Assembly (NCBI RefSeq): GCF_027158485.1
Contig: NZ_JAMKYJ010000009.1
Direction: 5' to 3' (one strand)
DNA: 64,000 nucleotides
Origin: Oxalobacter formigenes
GTDB taxonomy: Bacteria; Pseudomonadota; Gammaproteobacteria; Burkholderiales; Burkholderiaceae_D
Shown here: positions 24,013 through 33,191 of the stretch, piece by piece
How positions within the stretch are numbered: the stretch's first letter is position 1
How the letters are laid out: every line of letters starts with the position of its first letter
The notes under the pieces: model-generated
What the model was told of the DNA's origin: nothing
What the model saw: only the letters and a program-made list of their open reading frames with translations
Database searches by the model: none
Program-made: the position numbers and the translations under genes

Positions 24013-25461
24013 TTAATCTGAAGTGACGGTGTCAGCCTGTTTTTGATCGGGGGCGATCCGATTGATCAGTAGCAGAAGCATGACTCCGATCAATAATACC
24101 GCAACACCGATCCAGGCGGCATTGATGCCACCGAGTGACTGATCGTATACGTATGAAAGGCTGGACCATAGCATATAGGTGCAGGTTGCGCAGAAAATCA
24201 GGGGGACGAGCGGATAGAGCGGTACCTTGAAGGGGCGTGGCGTTTGGGGTTCACGGATCCTGAGCACGAACAGGGAAATCCCCGCCAGCAGGAAAAATAT
24301 CCAGAAGACCGGTGCAGTGAATTCGACCATGGATTTGAACCCGCTGCCTATCCATCCTCCCAATACGACGAGCAGTAATGACGCGATGCACTGTACCCAC
24401 AAGGCATTCGCGGGTGTATCGCGTGCAGTATCCCATATGCCGAGTTTGTGCAGCAAGGGCCAGTCACGTCCCATGGCGTAACTGGTGCGGGCGCCGACAA
24501 TGATGGTGGCGTTGATCGAGGTGAGGGCGGAAATGGCGATCATCAGGGAAATGATTTTTTGGGCGGCAGGGCCGAAAGCGATTTGCATCAGGTCGGCTGC
24601 GATGGCGTGGGAGCGCATCATGCCGTGAAAGCCCAGCCCCTGCCAGTAAGCCCATGTCATGAGAATGTAGAGCGTGGTGATGATCAGGATGGAAAAGGTC
24701 AGGGCTTTGACCATGTTGCGATGGCTGCCTTTCATTTCTGCGCTGATGTACGCTGCTTCGTTCCAGCCGCCGAAAGTCAGCAACACGAATACCATTGCCA
24801 GCCCGAAGCTGGAACTGAACGAAGACGGTTCAGGCAAAGCGTTGACGACAGGCGCAGTGGTGTCACCGGATGAGCCTGTCGCAAAGAGATAGATGGACGT
24901 TGCTACAATGGCCAGCAGGCAGATGACCTGGAGGGTCGTGAAAAAGGTCTGGGTCGCCATGCCGGAACGGACGTTTTTCAGGTTGACCCATGAAAGGATC
25001 AGGATGACGCCGATGGCGTATACAGTCGTGCCTGAACCGGAACCGGACCAGTCCAGAGAAACGACCTGGTTCATGTAATCGCCGAAAACGAAAGACAGGA
25101 GTGCGATCGAGCCGGTAGTGATGACGGAAAGCCGTGCCCAGCCGAACAGGAAAGAAACGGAACGTCCGTAAGCCCTGTGCAGGAAGTAATAATCGCCACC
25201 GGCATTCGGGTATGCCGTCGCCAGTTCGGCATAGCACAGGGCACCGATCAGGGAAACGACGCCTCCGGCGATCCATGCGAGAAACATGGAAGTCGTATCG
25301 CCTGTCATGCTGGCGACAACGGCCGGGGTCTTGAAGATACCGGCGCCGATAACGATGCCGACTATCAATGTGATGGCTTCGCGCAAACCGAAAGTACGAC
25401 GCGGCAAACCGGATTCTGCCGTTGTGGCCGTATTGTTCTGGCTTGCTGTTGGTCGGGACAT
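24013..25461 (-). CDS. APC-family amino acid permease
   Basis: A 482-residue protein with about 12 hydrophobic helices. The N-terminal I-G-A-G-I-F motif in the first helix and E-L-A-T-A-Y-P-N-A-G-G-D-Y in the second-to-third region are typical of amino acid-polyamine-organocation transporters, especially the LAT/serine-threonine exchanger group. Substrate cannot be told. The start at 25461 gives the expected short cytoplasmic N terminus; an upstream in-frame start at 25551 adds 30 unlikely residues. The methyltransferase follows 22 bases downstream. Confidence 0.88.
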   Translation of the reverse strand: MSRPTASQNNTATTAESGLPRRTFGLREAITLIVGIVIGAGIFKTPAVVASMTGDTTSMFLAWIAGGVVSLIGALCYAELATAYPNAGGDYYFLHRAYGRSVSFLFGWARLSVITTGSIALLSFVFGDYMNQVVSLDWSGSGSGTTVYAIGVILILSWVNLKNVRSGMATQTFFTTLQVICLLAIVATSIYLFATGSSGDTTAPVVNALPEPSSFSSSFGLAMVFVLLTFGGWNEAAYISAEMKGSHRNMVKALTFSILIITTLYILMTWAYWQGLGFHGMMRSHAIAADLMQIAFGPAAQKIISLMIAISALTSINATIIVGARTSYAMGRDWPLLHKLGIWDTARDTPANALWVQCIASLLLVVLGGWIGSGFKSMVEFTAPVFWIFFLLAGISLFVLRIREPQTPRPFKVPLYPLVPLIFCATCTYMLWSSLSYVYDQSLGGINAAWIGVAVLLIGVMLLLLINRIAPDQKQADTVTSD

Positions 25462-25771
25462 TGTCAGGCTGTTTTTATGGCTGGAAGGTGGATAAAAATA
25501 CCGTGCAAAATGAAATCGCTCTATTGTGAGTGAAAGTCGCCGGTTTCTCAATATCCCTGTTCAATTTGATTATTCTCCCGTTGAAGAAAAATGCGCCTGT
25601 TGCTTTTATTTTCCGTCATATGCGACTAATCATCGAACGGACAGTTTTCCATTTTTTTGTGTGAGATCACGCGTTTCATTCCCGATTTCCCTAAGCTTTT
25701 CATTCTGCTGCCTTTGTATCCGGTACGACTTCGGGCACATTTTTATCAATGAAAGAGAAAGAAGGCCACAC
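25462..25771. other. 310-base divergent intergenic region
   Basis: Lies between the permease (reverse) and the DsbC-like gene (forward). It contains a short palindrome GTGAGATCAC at 25661-25670, too tightly spaced for a CRP site. No strong promoter pair was recognised. The forward frame of the DsbC-like gene stays open through it but does not encode a signal peptide. Confidence 0.4.
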
Positions 25772-26200
25772 ATGGAAAAAATCGGTTTGCCTAAAGAGCT
25801 GGCTATCAAAATCGTCAAGGGTGACGGCAAACGGGTGATTGCCGTTTTTGCCGATCCGAATTGTCATTATTGCCAGCAGTTCGAAGATGGATTACGTCAG
25901 GTCGATAACATTACGATTTACGTTTTTCCCTACAATATCCTGTCGGTCGATTCGATGTATCTGTCACACGCGATCTGGTGCTCTCCCGATCCTGCAAAAG
26001 CATGGGACGACTGGATGGTAGAAAGAAAGCGACCACCTGCAGCCAAGCCCGGTTGCGCTTTTCCCAACGATGACATTCTGAAACTGGGAGAAGAACTGCA
26101 GATACGGGCGACACCAACGATTTATTTTGCCGACGGTACCCGTGAAGAAGGGTCCATTCCACCAGAAGCGCTGGAAGAAAAGCTGGATTCGATCAAGTGA
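25772..26200 (+). CDS. DsbC/DsbG-like thioredoxin-fold protein lacking a signal peptide
   Basis: A 142-residue thioredoxin-fold protein with the redox motif C-H-Y-C near residues 34-37 after A-D-P-N. It also has a helical insert with W-C near 70, an R-A-T-P-T cis-proline loop near 110 and an F-A-D-G-T-R turn. This is the catalytic domain of the DsbC/DsbG disulfide isomerase group. The N-terminal dimerisation domain and the signal peptide are both missing. The start at 25772 is well supported by GAAGG six bases upstream, so the protein should stay in the cytoplasm unless another route exists. A perfect terminator follows. Confidence 0.75.
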   Translation: MEKIGLPKELAIKIVKGDGKRVIAVFADPNCHYCQQFEDGLRQVDNITIYVFPYNILSVDSMYLSHAIWCSPDPAKAWDDWMVERKRPPAAKPGCAFPNDDILKLGEELQIRATPTIYFADGTREEGSIPPEALEEKLDSIK

Positions 26201-26267
26201 TGAACAAAGCGTTCGATTGATCTGGCCTGATCGATTTCAGTAAAAATTCAAAACAGTTGTATTTAAA

Positions 26268-26297
26268 AGCCGGACAGTTTTCTGTCCGGCTTTTTTT
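26268..26297 (+). terminator. intrinsic terminator after the DsbC-like gene
   Basis: A perfect 10-bp stem (26268-26277 with 26282-26291), a TTTT loop and a seven-T run. Confidence 0.9.
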
Positions 26298-26636
26298 GTT
26301 ATTTGTCTTTCGGTGTTTAATTTTTTTAAGTTGGCTCTTCATTAATTAAACATTAAGTGGTTGCATTTTTCATTCTGCTTTTCCGGTTACGAAAATCGAC
26401 GGGCAGAAATTTTATATTCTTTAAGGCTAAATTGTTGTATTTTGGAAATAAATATTTTTATATTGTTGATATATATAATAATTTTATTTTGCAATAAATG
26501 TTGCCTAAAAGCAATATTTTAAATAAGATTGCGTATATAAAGGGCGGATTGATTGTTTATAAATGTTTATTATTTTATTGATGAGATATGGGATTCTGGT
26601 AGTTGAACCGGAATATAAGTTCCATCGGGAGGCAAT
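26298..26636. other. 339-base very AT-rich region before the autotransporter
   Basis: No gene. Runs of A and T dominate 26400-26600, in sharp contrast to the genes on either side. It holds the candidate promoter at 26501-26529 and ends with GGGAGG, the ribosome-binding site of the autotransporter. Such composition is typical of DNA bound by H-NS-like silencers; this is inference. Confidence 0.55.
26501..26529 (+). promoter_or_regulatory. candidate sigma70 promoter of the autotransporter
   Basis: TTGCCT (26501-26506), a 17-base spacer and TAAGAT (26524-26529). It would give a leader of about 100 bases. Chance matches are common in such AT-rich DNA. Confidence 0.4.
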
Positions 26637-29600
26637 ATGAATCGTTGTTATCAAATTATATGGAGTAAAACCCGTTTTGCCAGGGTAGTCGTTTCTGAAC
26701 TTGCCCGTACCCGTGGAAAAAAAGGGGGCACGGCAAGAAAAGACCTTGTTAAATCAGGACAGGCGCTGTTGCTTTCCCTGTCTCTGGCAGGATTGGGGGC
26801 GAATGTGGCACTTGCCGAGCCAGCCAATATCGTCTTGATCAATGGCGGCGTTGTCGAAACCGGAGGCAATTATGTTCAGGTTTCAGAGGATCGCAAAATA
26901 TTCAATGTCCAGAATTCTGCCGATTTCAGCAATAATCACTTTTCCAGTAATACCACCTGGAACAGTCCTTCTGCCGGAACGCTCACGGCAATTCTGAAAT
27001 CGGATGAAACGCTAAATGTCAGTAATGCCGTCTTCGATAATAACAGGGTTACGGCTGGTCCCGGAGTAGTGGGTAACCCCAAGGCTGGCGGCATTAATGT
27101 CTCCGGTGGATCAGTGAATCTGAGCAATGTAAAGATTACGAGCAACTCGTCCTACAGTGAAGATCTGATGGGAAGTACCAATGGGACGTATGGAGGTGCA
27201 TTGGGCGTTACCGGATCAAAAACAGTATTGAACAATGTCACGATTTCCAATACGACAGCGGGCAGTAACATGCAGGTACAGGGAGCCGGTTTTTATCAGT
27301 CTGGTGGCACTCTTTATGCCGATGGCTTGCATGTCAACAATAACACCGCGAGTCAGGACAGGAATGCGTCTGTTGCCGGGACAGGGGTTTCTCTTTGGGG
27401 AATAACGTCCGGTATGATTATCAACTCTTCGTTTGATAACAATACTGGAATACTGCTTGAAACGGACAAACCGGCCAAGGGGGAAGAGGACACTCATGAT
27501 GTGCTTGGTGGCGGAATTCATATCCGAAACAGTCCCTGGAATACAAGTGAAAAAAATGTCATCACCATTACGAACTCCAGCATTTCCGGAAATTCCATCA
27601 ACAGTGCCGCTGCCGCTGACGTTATCAAGGACTCGGAATGGGATACGGCAAGAGGAGGTGGTTTATATGTCAAATCCGATGACGCAAGTCATCCTCTGTC
27701 GGTGACATTGAACGACGTCAGTTTCAATAACAATACGGCGACGTCCAGTACAGGAAAGAATGTGAATGCCTATGCCTATGGCGGTGCAGTGATGAACCGT
27801 TATGCAGATCTGACATTCAACATCAGTCAGGACATGTCCTATACCGGAAACAGTGTTCACGGCGAAAACGCCAAAGGCGGTTTTCTTTATCTGGAATCCA
27901 CCGGCAGCATGGCTGCCAAAGCCACTTTCAATGTTGCAACCGGAAAAACCCTGACTGTCGGGAATGACCCTTTATCGCTTGAAACCAAAAACGATTCAAC
28001 CGATTCCATTGCGGGTACAGCAAACAGCTGGCTGGTCAAGACGGGTGGCGGCAATATGATCGTTAACGGCCAGCTTGACAAATATGAAGGCAATGTCCAG
28101 ATCGATGGAGGTTTGCTGGCATTGAAGAACGTGAATTCGACCCTGACTATCGGCAGTGGCAGTTCACTTCTTGTCAACAATGGAAAACTGGACGTATCTG
28201 CGGGTCATCTTGCTGTTTCGACAGATGCCGCGAAATTTGAAGTCGGCAAACTGGGCGCTATCACAGCCAGATATGATGATTTTTCGGAAGTCACCAAAAA
28301 GGTCGATAAGACTCTGGACAATAATGGTGTGCTGTCGCTGTCTGGTGATTTTAGCGGTTCTCTAATGAGCCTGACGGATTATCAGAACAAGATCAGCGCA
28401 CTGCAAAATGTGTCCGGACACGGTTCCGTCCAGTTGGCCGGTGTGACGATTCAGGTTCAGCAGGATACGCCAGTCAAACTGGATGATCTTTCCGGTATTC
28501 ATGCGACGGAAGTACAGGCAACGGCAAGTGCGGGTTCTGACAACACTGTCGATCTGAATACAGGAAAAAATACCGGTGTAGCCGCGTTGCAGGTCGAAAA
28601 CGCCGCTACAGACAGGGATCTCAAACTCAATACCAAAAACAGCGTGCTGACACTGGCCGGATCAAATAGTGGCGGCCAGCTGGTTACGGGAAAAGATGGT
28701 GCCGAGGTCAATACTGTCATTACCGGCAGTGTCGTGCTGGGCGATGTCACCGGCGATGCAGGCAAGAAAACAAACGGTACTTTAAACGGCAGCGTTTCAG
28801 GTTCCGTTGCCGTGGCAAATGGTGAATTCAATGTGACTCAGGGGATTGAGGCCGGTGCCGGTAATGAAGTCAATGTGGGAGGTAATGCCGCCTTGAATAC
28901 GTCCACCGTCAAATTGAATGGAACGGCCCAAATGGGGGTGACAGGAACATTGACTACACAAAATCTGGTTGCTAGCGCCGATACAATGATCGCAGTCGGT
29001 TCCGGTGTGAGTGCAGGCAAACTGGTGGTCGATCAGGCTGACCTGAAAGGAGCCAGCATTGTTCTGGATCCTGTCTGGACAGGAACGGGTGCCGACACGA
29101 TCATGAATGCGTCTCATCTGGCATTGAACAGTTTTGCCGGTAATGGCGATATTAACGGCCTCATCACGGTAGGCCAGAATTCCCTGGCCGTTCTGGGTGA
29201 TACGACGGTCGATAATGCTATCGTTTCTTTCAACAAGTCCGTTTATCAATGGGGTGGAAATACAGGGCAGGTCAGTGCTGCGCTGGCTTTGTGGAAGCCG
29301 TTTACACTCGATAAAGACTTTGGAGGAATTACTGTTGACGGGGCTGCAGTCTCCAATCAGGCTGTGAAGGGCGAAGTAACGTTTGCCAATAATTCCCTGT
29401 TCATGGTAAACGGCAGCGAACTGAAGCAGAATTCGCCAATACTATCTGCGGGATCTGGCGGTGGAACATTCAATTTGGGTACGAATGCAGGTGACAAGGT
29501 TAATTTCCTTGTCTCGGGCGGCCAGAGCGGGACTTATCAGGTCATCGGTGATTTCACCCTTAATGAAAATGGGGAGTTGATCACCAAATCCGATACGGCT

Positions 29601-30869
29601 CTTTTGACGGCCAAAAGTGACATTGTCGGAAATGACTGGACGGTTACCCTGACCCAGAATAATGCCGAACTGGCGTTTCCTTTGCTGAAAAGCAGCACGG
29701 CAAACATGATCAACCGGATGGTTGCCGTCATGGGCGCGGATGTGGATTCAGCGAATGCCGGAGTGAAGTTCATCAGTCGTGCGACCAGTGACAGTTTCGT
29801 CGGATCGAACGATATCCGGCTTGCCGCCGCAACGATCGATGGAGCGGCGCGCCTGAATGCGACGGCAGCGATTGCCGATACGCTGTATTCCGTTTCAACG
29901 GCAAATACGAATGCCATTTATGACCGCTTCAGTGGTGCGAACGATCAGGTCAGGGCATCTTACAAGGATGCCAATGGCCAGTGGCGTCAGGAAAAAACCG
30001 GTATGCTGGCCGATGGTGCTAGCGTCTGGTTCACGCCGCTTTATCTGTATAACGACGTGTCAGGCATGAAGGCAGGTAATTTCAGCAACAGTTACCAGAG
30101 CAGTCTGGGTGGCATGACTCTCGGTGGCGACTATACTGTAACCGGCAAGGATAACGCGAAGTGGCGCTCAGGCGCTGCGGTTTCGGTCGGTACGGGGGAC
30201 GTCAAGAGCAGGGGCGATTTCAACAAGACGAAAAACGATGTCGATTTCTGGGGAATCAGGCTGTATTCGGGCTGGACGAAAGACAATCTGTCCGTGATCG
30301 GTTCATTGGGATACAGTCGCAGCAAGAACGATATCACTCAGGAGTTGCCGTCTTCCATGCAAATGGGCAGTCTTTCCGCTGATACACATGCGAGCGCATG
30401 GGATGTGGGCGTGAAAGGGGAATATCGCTTCGAAACGCCAAATGTCGATGTGATCCCTTATGCAGGGGTTCATTACACGCATCTCAAGACCAACGGTTTC
30501 GACGTGACGAATGCAGGCCAGACGGTTTTCAACATGGAAAGCGATACCCAGAATATATGGAGCTTCCCGCTGGGCGTGGCGTTTGAGAAAAATCTCAAAT
30601 CACAAAATGGCTGGATGGTGAAACCGAAAGCATCCGTCGGTATTATTGCCGCAGCAGGTGATCTGAAAGCCCGATCAGTTGCGAGAATACCGGGGCTGGA
30701 TGCAGCTTCAAGTCTCTCAACTGAAGTGGTTGATTCCATTACGTTTGCCGGTGGTCTGGGAATTTCGGCGTCGAAAGGCAATGCGACTTTCGGTTTGACT
30801 TACGGCATTCAGGCTTCAGAAAACCGGACGGGGCAGGCGGCAGCCGTCTCTTTCCGGTACAAGTTCTGA
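26637..30869 (+). CDS. type Va autotransporter with ESPR signal and beta-helix passenger
   Basis: A 1410-residue surface protein. It begins with an extended signal peptide (ESPR: M-N-R-C-Y-Q-I-I-W-S, then V-V-S-E-L-A-R), followed by a hydrophobic core and an A-L-A cleavage site near residue 61. The passenger (about 62-1100) is rich in Asn, Gly, Ser and Thr with repeated short strands such as N-N-V and S-N-N-T, as in a pectin-lyase-like beta-helix. It has no protease or lipase motif, so adhesion is a likely role. The C-terminal 290 residues form the outer-membrane beta-barrel, ending in R-Y-K-F with the terminal aromatic. It is flanked by terminators and transcribed alone. Confidence 0.92.
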   Translation: MNRCYQIIWSKTRFARVVVSELARTRGKKGGTARKDLVKSGQALLLSLSLAGLGANVALAEPANIVLINGGVVETGGNYVQVSEDRKIFNVQNSADFSNNHFSSNTTWNSPSAGTLTAILKSDETLNVSNAVFDNNRVTAGPGVVGNPKAGGINVSGGSVNLSNVKITSNSSYSEDLMGSTNGTYGGALGVTGSKTVLNNVTISNTTAGSNMQVQGAGFYQSGGTLYADGLHVNNNTASQDRNASVAGTGVSLWGITSGMIINSSFDNNTGILLETDKPAKGEEDTHDVLGGGIHIRNSPWNTSEKNVITITNSSISGNSINSAAAADVIKDSEWDTARGGGLYVKSDDASHPLSVTLNDVSFNNNTATSSTGKNVNAYAYGGAVMNRYADLTFNISQDMSYTGNSVHGENAKGGFLYLESTGSMAAKATFNVATGKTLTVGNDPLSLETKNDSTDSIAGTANSWLVKTGGGNMIVNGQLDKYEGNVQIDGGLLALKNVNSTLTIGSGSSLLVNNGKLDVSAGHLAVSTDAAKFEVGKLGAITARYDDFSEVTKKVDKTLDNNGVLSLSGDFSGSLMSLTDYQNKISALQNVSGHGSVQLAGVTIQVQQDTPVKLDDLSGIHATEVQATASAGSDNTVDLNTGKNTGVAALQVENAATDRDLKLNTKNSVLTLAGSNSGGQLVTGKDGAEVNTVITGSVVLGDVTGDAGKKTNGTLNGSVSGSVAVANGEFNVTQGIEAGAGNEVNVGGNAALNTSTVKLNGTAQMGVTGTLTTQNLVASADTMIAVGSGVSAGKLVVDQADLKGASIVLDPVWTGTGADTIMNASHLALNSFAGNGDINGLITVGQNSLAVLGDTTVDNAIVSFNKSVYQWGGNTGQVSAALALWKPFTLDKDFGGITVDGAAVSNQAVKGEVTFANNSLFMVNGSELKQNSPILSAGSGGGTFNLGTNAGDKVNFLVSGGQSGTYQVIGDFTLNENGELITKSDTALLTAKSDIVGNDWTVTLTQNNAELAFPLLKSSTANMINRMVAVMGADVDSANAGVKFISRATSDSFVGSNDIRLAAATIDGAARLNATAAIADTLYSVSTANTNAIYDRFSGANDQVRASYKDANGQWRQEKTGMLADGASVWFTPLYLYNDVSGMKAGNFSNSYQSSLGGMTLGGDYTVTGKDNAKWRSGAAVSVGTGDVKSRGDFNKTKNDVDFWGIRLYSGWTKDNLSVIGSLGYSRSKNDITQELPSSMQMGSLSADTHASAWDVGVKGEYRFETPNVDVIPYAGVHYTHLKTNGFDVTNAGQTVFNMESDTQNIWSFPLGVAFEKNLKSQNGWMVKPKASVGIIAAAGDLKARSVARIPGLDAASSLSTEVVDSITFAGGLGISASKGNATFGLTYGIQASENRTGQAAAVSFRYKF

Positions 30870-30907
30870 TAGTCTGTTGCCTCTGTGTCCGGTCGGACAC
30901 TGGAATC

Positions 30908-30936
30908 AAAAAAACCGGGGATTGCCCGGTTTTTTT
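30908..30936. terminator. bidirectional terminator
   Basis: A 6-bp GC-rich stem (30914-30919 with 30925-30930) flanked by seven A and seven T residues, so it works in both directions. It sits between the convergent autotransporter and pyrophosphatase genes. Confidence 0.85.
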
Positions 30937-30957
30937 GATCTCAAATGCTGGATCAGC

Positions 30958-32004
30958 TTATTTCCTGAATGCTTTTTCCAGATCGGGAATGAGCTGTTTT
31001 TTCCGGCTCATGACACCCGGAAGCTTCATTTCGTCATTGACGATTTTTTTCGAAAAGGCATTCTCGATCAGTTGGGGATTGTCGGAGACAACCAGCAGGG
31101 TGGTATTGCCCTGCATGATGTCTGTCAGCATGAACAGGACAGACTGGCTATGCGTTTTTTCCTTCATATCTTTCATGGCAGAAAGAAAACCGGCTTTGCG
31201 TTTCAGGGCAGGCGTAGAATCGGTCATTTCAAGCTGGGCGATCCCGATTTTCTGGCCGTTCATATTGAATTCCTTGTAATCTCTCTGAAGCAGTTCCATG
31301 CTGCCCTTCTGGCTAATGTCGGATTTGATGGCAAAGAGTTTCATGCCAAGCGCCGCTATGTCGTCAACTCCTGCAATTTTTGCCAGTGCATTTGCCGATT
31401 CAAGGTCTTTGTCAGTGGCTGTCGCCGATCTGAATATGACGGTATCCGAGAGAATGGCGCCCAGCATGATGCCGGCAATGTCTTTTGGAACCGGGATGCC
31501 GTAGTAGGTGTACACCTGATACAGAACGGTGGCTGTGCTTCCGTAGGGCAGTATCCATGCTTCCAGCGGGGAACTGGACGTAACGTTACCGAGTTTGTGG
31601 TGGTCTGCAATGAATACCAGATTGGCCTTGTCGAAACCGGCAGGGGCTTGTGGGGTATCGGTAAAGTCGACGATGGCGATATTTCTGTTGGCAACATTGC
31701 CGACGAGTTCGGGTGCCGGAACCGAAAACCGTTCAAGGACGTATTTTGTTTCGGGATTCAACGGCCCTTGTGTCATGGGAACGGCGGACTTGCCCAGTTG
31801 ATTCAACAGGTGCGACAGGGCGATGGCGGAAGCGGTCGAATCGGTATCCGGGTTGCTGTGTCCGGTGACGAGAATGGGTTCTCTGGCAACGGTGTTTTCG
31901 GCATAAGCCGCCGGATTTGAAAAGAGAAGGCCTGTAGCCAGAATGAATGTACTGAACAGGCAGATGAAAAGGCGCGCCTTTGTGAGAGTGGAAGTGTTGT
32001 GCAT
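30958..32004 (-). CDS. manganese-dependent (family II) inorganic pyrophosphatase with an N-terminal signal peptide
   Basis: A 348-residue DHH-type pyrophosphatase hydrolysing PPi to phosphate. Metal and substrate motifs: G-H-S-N-P-D-T-D-S near 48-56, D-H-H near 133-135, L-S-D-T near 190 and the C-terminal S-R-K-K-Q of the DHHA2 domain. Where most members have D-H-N-E this one reads D-F-T-D. Residues 1-35 are a classic Sec signal (K/R, long hydrophobic core, A-A-Y-A cleavage), absent from ordinary cytoplasmic members, so it is predicted periplasmic. A TATAAT on the reverse strand (32040-32045), about 36 bases upstream of the start codon, may be its -10 box. No partner gene is obvious. Confidence 0.88.
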   Translation of the reverse strand: MHNTSTLTKARLFICLFSTFILATGLLFSNPAAYAENTVAREPILVTGHSNPDTDSTASAIALSHLLNQLGKSAVPMTQGPLNPETKYVLERFSVPAPELVGNVANRNIAIVDFTDTPQAPAGFDKANLVFIADHHKLGNVTSSSPLEAWILPYGSTATVLYQVYTYYGIPVPKDIAGIMLGAILSDTVIFRSATATDKDLESANALAKIAGVDDIAALGMKLFAIKSDISQKGSMELLQRDYKEFNMNGQKIGIAQLEMTDSTPALKRKAGFLSAMKDMKEKTHSQSVLFMLTDIMQGNTTLLVVSDNPQLIENAFSKKIVNDEMKLPGVMSRKKQLIPDLEKAFRK

Positions 32005-32069
32005 GATGCCCTTTAAACGGGTTCAATAATAATGGGGAGATTATAGGGGCAACACATGACGTTTATATG

Positions 32070-32098
32070 AAAAAAGCCGTGCATTGCACGGCTTTTTT
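32070..32098. terminator. bidirectional terminator after the DUF1540 gene
   Basis: A 7-bp GC-rich stem (32076-32082 with 32086-32092) extended by six A/T pairs. On the reverse strand it ends the reductase-DUF1540 unit. Confidence 0.88.
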
Positions 32099-32113
32099 GA
32101 CATTCAGGCAGGA

Positions 32114-32422
32114 TTACTGGTGAACGTATGTCTGGCAGCTGGCCTTGGTATTGTTGAACCCGACGATGATTTCATCGGCCATGCATTCGTAGTCGTCATT
32201 GAATTTGCAGTCCGCTACCTTGCAGGCACCGACGCCGGAAACCCGTCCCACTGATTTGGCGTGGGCAGAGATGTCAGGGACGGCGAAGAAGGTATCGCAA
32301 CCCGGATTGTTTTCATCGCCGACGGTGATGGCGCGCGCATGGCAGCCCATGTCTTTATTGAAGCCACAGGCCTGCGCGGTACAGGCCTTGACCTGCGGCA
32401 TGATGATTTCGATATGTTTCAT
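32114..32422 (-). CDS. tandem DUF1540 protein (cysteine-rich)
   Basis: A 102-residue protein made of two DUF1540 units (about residues 13-45 and 66-99). Each has the spacing C-x-A/V-x-x-C-x-F-N, a cysteine followed by x-A-x-x-I, and a final C-x-T-F/Y. Eight such cysteines suggest two small metal-binding knots. The biochemical role of the family is not known. It has no signal peptide. The gene starts 37 bases after the FMN reductase stop on the same strand, so the two are likely co-transcribed, hinting at a redox or metal-related role. Confidence 0.8.
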   Translation of the reverse strand: MKHIEIIMPQVKACTAQACGFNKDMGCHARAITVGDENNPGCDTFFAVPDISAHAKSVGRVSGVGACKVADCKFNDDYECMADEIIVGFNNTKASCQTYVHQ

Positions 32423-32459
32423 AATCTTTCTCCTGACTCAGTTTGAATGTGTGAATGGA

Positions 32460-33023
32460 TTATTCGTCCTCGCGAAGGGGCTTTAATGCATTTCCCCATG
32501 AAATGACCTGTGCAAGCATGTTGTTGACGGTTTTTTCATGTCGTGGATTAGGCTTGAATACGGTCAGTTTTTCGAAGTCTTCAAAGAGAGACAACATGAC
32601 TTCCGCCCTGACGTCGGCGATCATCAGCGCTCCCATCAGGATGCGGAGCTGTTCGATGGCACGGATAGCGCCCATCGAACCATAGCCGACAAATCCTGCC
32701 GATTTGTTGTTCCATTCGAAAAACAGGTAGTCGATCGCGTTTTTCAGTGAGGCAGGCGGGGAGTGATTGTATTCGGGGGTGACGAATACAAAACCGTCGA
32801 ACGAGTCGATTTTCTCGGCCCATTTTTTTGTATGGTCCTGCGTATATTGCCCGGATGACGCGGGTTGGGGCTCGTCCAGAAGAGGCAGGTTGTAGTCCTT
32901 GATATCGACCAGTTCCACTTCAATATCCGTGCGTTGCCGGGCGATTTCATAGATCCATTTTGCGACCGCTTCCCCGTTGCGGCCCGGGCGGGTACTTCCG
33001 ATAATGATGGCAAGCCTGAACAT
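32460..33023 (-). CDS. NAD(P)H-dependent FMN reductase family flavoprotein
   Basis: A 187-residue flavodoxin-like reductase. The phosphate-binding loop G-S-T-R-P-G-R is near residues 9-15, and the T-P-E-Y-N-H-S motif near 82-88 contacts the flavin ring; S-L-K-N-A-I-D follows. Members (azoreductase, chromate reductase, quinone reductase types) form dimers or tetramers and pass two electrons from NAD(P)H to FMN, quinones or azo dyes. The natural substrate cannot be told. It is divergent from the secreted metallo-hydrolase and upstream of the DUF1540 gene. Confidence 0.88.
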   Translation of the reverse strand: MFRLAIIIGSTRPGRNGEAVAKWIYEIARQRTDIEVELVDIKDYNLPLLDEPQPASSGQYTQDHTKKWAEKIDSFDGFVFVTPEYNHSPPASLKNAIDYLFFEWNNKSAGFVGYGSMGAIRAIEQLRILMGALMIADVRAEVMLSLFEDFEKLTVFKPNPRHEKTVNNMLAQVISWGNALKPLREDE

Positions 33024-33191
33024 GTTGCACCTTTCTTTCCGTTACAAGAAACGGTTTTTCAACCATACTGTCATCAGCTTATTTCTTTTTTTTGAACGAC
33101 TGTTTCAGTTTTCGCAAATAATGGTCAAAATTATCCGATAATAAGACCCTTTGGCGAGTCGATCATTTCCAGTTTATAGACAGGAGGAAAC

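Noticed and set aside
25661..25670. GTGAGATCAC palindrome considered as a CRP site
   Set aside because: The half-sites are two bases apart instead of six, so it does not fit CRP/FNR geometry.
30877..31920. 347-codon forward frame opposite the pyrophosphatase
   Set aside because: It is rich in Cys, Phe and His as shadow frames are and starts without a ribosome-binding site, while the reverse frame has all family II pyrophosphatase motifs.
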